From the NCBI GenBank assembly GCA_018920255.1, contig JAHLMR010000021.1, positions 1 to 7,107 on the forward strand: 7,107 nt of DNA. Reading direction: 5' to 3'. Position numbers and translations under genes: made by a program. Under the pieces are notes generated by a model that saw only the letters and a list, made by a program, of their open reading frames with translations, did no database searches and was not told where the DNA came from. Positions within the stretch are counted from its first letter, which is position 1. Every line of letters starts with the position of its first letter. Below, one piece after another: positions 5,053-7,107 of this stretch. Origin of the DNA: Candidatus Aenigmatarchaeota archaeon. Lineage in GTDB: Archaea > Aenigmatarchaeota > Aenigmatarchaeia > Aenigmatarchaeales > JAHLMR01.

Positions 5053-5754
5053 GTGATTATTATGCAAGAAAAAAGAGTGAAATCTGGAATTCCTGGTATG
5101 GATGAATTAATATCTGGTGGATTTATTAATGGTTCACAAATACTTTTAACTGGAACTGCTGGAACTGGAAAAACAGTTTTTTGTTCTCATTTTTTATATA
5201 CAGGAGCAAAAGAAAATGAACCTGGTCTCTATGTTAGTTTTGAAGAACCTCCTGAAAATATTAAGGCAAATATGGCTAAACTTGGAATAGATTTTGAAGA
5301 ATTTGAAAAGAAAAAGCTTATTATGTTTTTAAGATATGATCCTTATCATATTGAAGATATATTTGACTTAATAGAATCTGCAATTAAAAAAATTAATGCA
5401 AAAAGAATTGTTATAGATTCTATATCTTCTCTTGGTTTATATATTCGAGATCCATCTGAAATGAGAAGAACCATTTTAAATCTTTCAATATTATTAAGAA
5501 AAAGTGGAATTACTTCTATTTTATCTTCTGAAATCCCTTCAGAACAAAAAACTCTTTCAAGATTTGGAGTTGAAGAATTTGTTGCAGATACAGTAATAGT
5601 ACTATATTATTTAAGAACTGAATCTCAATTTTCAAGAGCAATAACAGTTTGGAAAATGAGGGGAAGTGAACATTCTCATAAACTACATCCTTATAGAATA
5701 ACAGAAAAAGGAATTATTATTTATCCAAAAGAAGAAGCATATATTAAAATTTAA
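5053..5754 (+). CDS. KaiC-like RecA-superfamily ATPase, single domain
   Basis: A soluble 233-residue protein with one complete KaiC domain: RVKSGIPGMDELISGGF (8-24), Walker A GTAGTGKT (34-41), YVSFEEPPENI with catalytic Glu pair E64-E65, Walker B with D122 in RIVIDSISSL (118-127), and the C-terminal KMRGSEHSHKLHPYRIT (201-217). Archaea have many such proteins, mostly of unknown role and often linked to signalling; the cyanobacterial clock protein has two tandem domains and is not implied. It is a paralogue of the membrane-anchored protein at 4127-2982, sharing Walker B and C-terminal motifs. The start is uncertain: GTG 5053 fits leaderless spacing from the TATA box, while ATG 5062 removes three residues and is a stronger codon. 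The gene overlaps the endonuclease Q gene by 4 bp, tail to tail. Confidence 0.92.
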   Translation: MIIMQEKRVKSGIPGMDELISGGFINGSQILLTGTAGTGKTVFCSHFLYTGAKENEPGLYVSFEEPPENIKANMAKLGIDFEEFEKKKLIMFLRYDPYHIEDIFDLIESAIKKINAKRIVIDSISSLGLYIRDPSEMRRTILNLSILLRKSGITSILSSEIPSEQKTLSRFGVEEFVADTVIVLYYLRTESQFSRAITVWKMRGSEHSHKLHPYRITEKGIIIYPKEEAYIKI

Positions 5755-6992
5755 TAATCTATTAATCTTTTTTGTGAATCTTTAAAGTATTTTATTTCAA
5801 TTTTCTTTCCTGGTGGTACAGGTATTCCATATATGCCTGCTCCTCCTGGAATATATTGAAACTTTCCAGAACGAAATGCAAAAATTAGTTCAGCAACAGA
5901 TTTATCTATTGACTCAAGTTCTGAAATATCTACATTTAGTAAAACATTCAATTCGTTATTAAATTTATTAACAAATTCTCTCCATTTCTCTTGTACTTTT
6001 TCAGACCAAGAATTTTTTATATTATATGCTAAAGAAATTATTTCACTTAATGGTATTATATGGATACATGGTGGTCTGTGTTTTGGATGTTTTGGTTCTT
6101 TCCATTTTGCTAATTCTTCAATTCTATAATCAACACCTTTTTTTATTGGTTTTCCACAATTTGGACATTTCCAATTATATTTTTCTGCTTTTTTTGGTTC
6201 GAAAAATAATAAACATCCTGTACATCTTGTTTTATGATATTTTCCTTCTCTTGGATCAAACTTTACATTTAATGTTGGTCCTCTTCCATTACTACGTATT
6301 AATGCTTTTTTGATTTCTTCAAAACTTATTTCCTTTACTTTAAATCTTGTTATTTCTCTTCCTAGTTTATTTGGCCAAGGAGAATGACAATCTGAATTAC
6401 TTGTAAATGTTATATCTTGTAGTTCTTCAATTCTATCTGCCATGTTTGTATCTGCAGAAAGTCCTAATTCCATAAAATATACTTTATCCCAATATTTTCC
6501 ATAACATTCTTTATAACTATTAAATTTACTGTATAAGCCAAAATATGGTGTAAATGCATGAGAAAAACCAACTAAACATCCTGCTAAATTACAAATTTCT
6601 AAAATCTCTTCTCCAGTTAAATGAATTTTCGGTCTTCCGTCTGTATCTAAATCTTTACAATATTTTGAAAATTTTTCATAAACTTCTTCTAATTTACTTA
6701 AAGAAGGAAATAAAATAATATGATGAACTCTATTTTTATCTTCTATTTCTGTTTGTAAAATAAATTTTGTTCCATTTTTATATTCAAAAATTCCATCTTG
6801 AATTTCTTTTAATTGTTCTTTTATTAGTTTTAACCAATGTTTATTTAAAATATCTCCTGTTCCAATTAATTGAATTCCTTTTAAAGGAGCATTTTCAGCT
6901 ATTATTTTTGGGATCATTTTTTCGCTCGTTCCACCTGCATATAAACCATGAATATGAAGATCTGCATTTATTTCTATAAAATCTTCAGACAT
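5751..6992 (-). CDS. Endonuclease Q (EndoQ), PHP-domain DNA repair nuclease
   Basis: EndoQ cuts DNA on the 5' side of deaminated bases (uracil, hypoxanthine, xanthine) and abasic sites, starting a repair route found in Thermococcales, some methanogens and a few bacteria. The 413-residue protein matches characterised members of about 400-425. The N-terminal PHP domain shows metal ligands in DLHIHG (11-16), H90-H91, SHAF (144-147) and SNSDCHSPW (198-206). A four-cysteine zinc finger follows (C257-x2-C260 and C276-x2-C279), with the conserved KHRPPCIHIIPL at about 304-315 and IPGGAGIYGIPVPP at about 381-394. All key residues are present. It starts at ATG 6992, 21 nt from a TATA box, and is probably monocistronic. 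It converges on the KaiC-like gene with overlapping stop codons; this looks like genome compaction rather than a functional link. Confidence 0.93.
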   Translation of the reverse strand: MSEDFIEINADLHIHGLYAGGTSEKMIPKIIAENAPLKGIQLIGTGDILNKHWLKLIKEQLKEIQDGIFEYKNGTKFILQTEIEDKNRVHHIILFPSLSKLEEVYEKFSKYCKDLDTDGRPKIHLTGEEILEICNLAGCLVGFSHAFTPYFGLYSKFNSYKECYGKYWDKVYFMELGLSADTNMADRIEELQDITFTSNSDCHSPWPNKLGREITRFKVKEISFEEIKKALIRSNGRGPTLNVKFDPREGKYHKTRCTGCLLFFEPKKAEKYNWKCPNCGKPIKKGVDYRIEELAKWKEPKHPKHRPPCIHIIPLSEIISLAYNIKNSWSEKVQEKWREFVNKFNNELNVLLNVDISELESIDKSVAELIFAFRSGKFQYIPGGAGIYGIPVPPGKKIEIKYFKDSQKRLIDY

Positions 6993-6998
6993 AAATTT

Positions 6999-7007
6999 TT
7001 AATATAT
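6999..7007 (+). promoter_or_regulatory. TATA-like site for tRNA-Val(GAC)
   Basis: TTAATATAT, centred about 27 nt before the tRNA 5' end, which is the expected distance for an archaeal promoter. It lies inside the untranscribed or leader part of the oppositely oriented EndoQ gene. Confidence 0.45.
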
Positions 7008-7012
7008 TCTAT

Positions 7013-7022
7013 TTTATATAAA
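7013..7022 (-). promoter_or_regulatory. TATA box for endonuclease Q
   Basis: The palindrome TTTATATAAA is the best TATA match in this 37-bp intergenic gap. Its centre is about 25 nt from the EndoQ ATG at 6992, predicting a leaderless mRNA. It is too close (7 nt) to the tRNA at 7030 to serve that gene. Confidence 0.65.
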
Positions 7023-7029
7023 TTGATAT

Positions 7030-7104
7030 GGGCCGGTGGTCTAGTGGCATGACGTCACCTTGACGCGGTGAAGGTCGAGAGTTCAAATCTCTCCCGGCCC
7101 ACCA
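7030..7104 (+). tRNA. tRNA-Val (anticodon GAC), intron-less, CCA encoded
   Basis: Acceptor GGGCCGG 7030-7036 pairs perfectly with CCGGCCC 7094-7100, D-stem GTC 7039-7041 with GAC 7051-7053, anticodon stem TCACC 7055-7059 with GGTGA 7067-7071 around loop TTGACGC, and T-stem GAGAG 7077-7081 with CTCTC 7089-7093. The anticodon GAC (7062-7064) reads GUC and GUU. The discriminator is A7101 and CCA is encoded at 7102-7104. At 75 nt without introns it is a template for interpreting the two-intron tRNA-Val(UAC) at 110-209. As at the other tRNAs here, the gene is preceded and followed by AT or T, so another tRNA could follow beyond the window edge. Confidence 0.95.
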
Positions 7105-7107
7105 TGT

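Noticed and set aside
5053-5754. Circadian clock KaiC.
   Set aside because: It has one domain rather than two and no KaiA or KaiB nearby. Archaeal KaiC-like proteins have broader, mostly unknown roles.
110-7104. tRNA-Val genes at both ends, suggesting att sites of an integrated element.
   Set aside because: The similarity follows the whole tRNA and reflects paralogy with different anticodons. There is no integrase or tRNA fragment, and the content includes core genes such as S8e and EndoQ.
1-7107. CRISPR array, insertion sequence, toxin-antitoxin pair or riboswitch.
   Set aside because: No regularly spaced repeats, terminal inverted repeats with transposase, small paired toxin-like ORFs or recognisable aptamer were seen on either strand.

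Overview
The window reads as part of a small, very AT-rich archaeal genome, most likely from the DPANN radiation. This lineage call is an inference from gene content and style; no phylogeny was run. The archaeal signs are ribosomal protein S8e, endonuclease Q, an archaeal-type pilus/archaellum secretion ATPase, two KaiC-like ATPases, tRNA genes with bulge-helix-bulge introns, and TATA boxes spaced so that most mRNAs would be leaderless. The compact-genome signs are 1- to 2-nt gaps, a 4-bp start/stop overlap, convergent genes that touch or overlap, and two tRNA genes separated by one base. An intron-containing tRNA-Ile with a UAU anticodon also fits a Nanoarchaeum-like lineage, because most archaea read AUA with a modified CAU anticodon.

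Layout. Positions 3-209 hold two tRNA genes: tRNA-Ile(UAU) with a 28-nt intron, and tRNA-Val(UAC) with an 11-nt anticodon-loop intron plus an apparent 14-nt intron in the D-loop. Positions 257-640 (+) encode S8e behind a leaderless promoter. On the minus strand, 4127 to 642 is a probable operon: a five-helix membrane protein fused to a KaiC-like ATPase, a DUF72 protein, and a type II/IV secretion (ArlI/TadA/VirB11-like) ATPase. A second minus-strand unit, 4964 to 4204, encodes a 42-residue peptide with a signal-peptide-like N-terminus, then a membrane-anchored extracellular protein with a C-terminal cysteine knot-like motif. Divergent from it, 5053-5754 (+) encodes a soluble single-domain KaiC-like ATPase. 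Positions 6992 to 5751 (-) encode endonuclease Q, and 7030-7104 is an intron-less tRNA-Val(GAC).

How the parts may work together. The middle of the window (642-5754) looks like one functional neighbourhood: two paralogous KaiC-like ATPases (one membrane-tethered), a pilus/secretion motor ATPase and two small cell-surface or secreted products. The two minus-strand units start from promoters sharing a 31-bp element (26/31 identical, no gaps). It covers the TATA box and the sequence just upstream, and the second copy also abuts the TATA box of the divergent KaiC gene. This suggests co-regulation of all three units. A KaiC-like protein next to an ArlI-like ATPase recalls the ArlH-ArlI pair of the archaellum, so a surface-filament or secretion system with a membrane-anchored ArlH-like partner is a reasonable but unproven hypothesis. 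S8e, EndoQ and the tRNAs are ordinary housekeeping genes at the edges.
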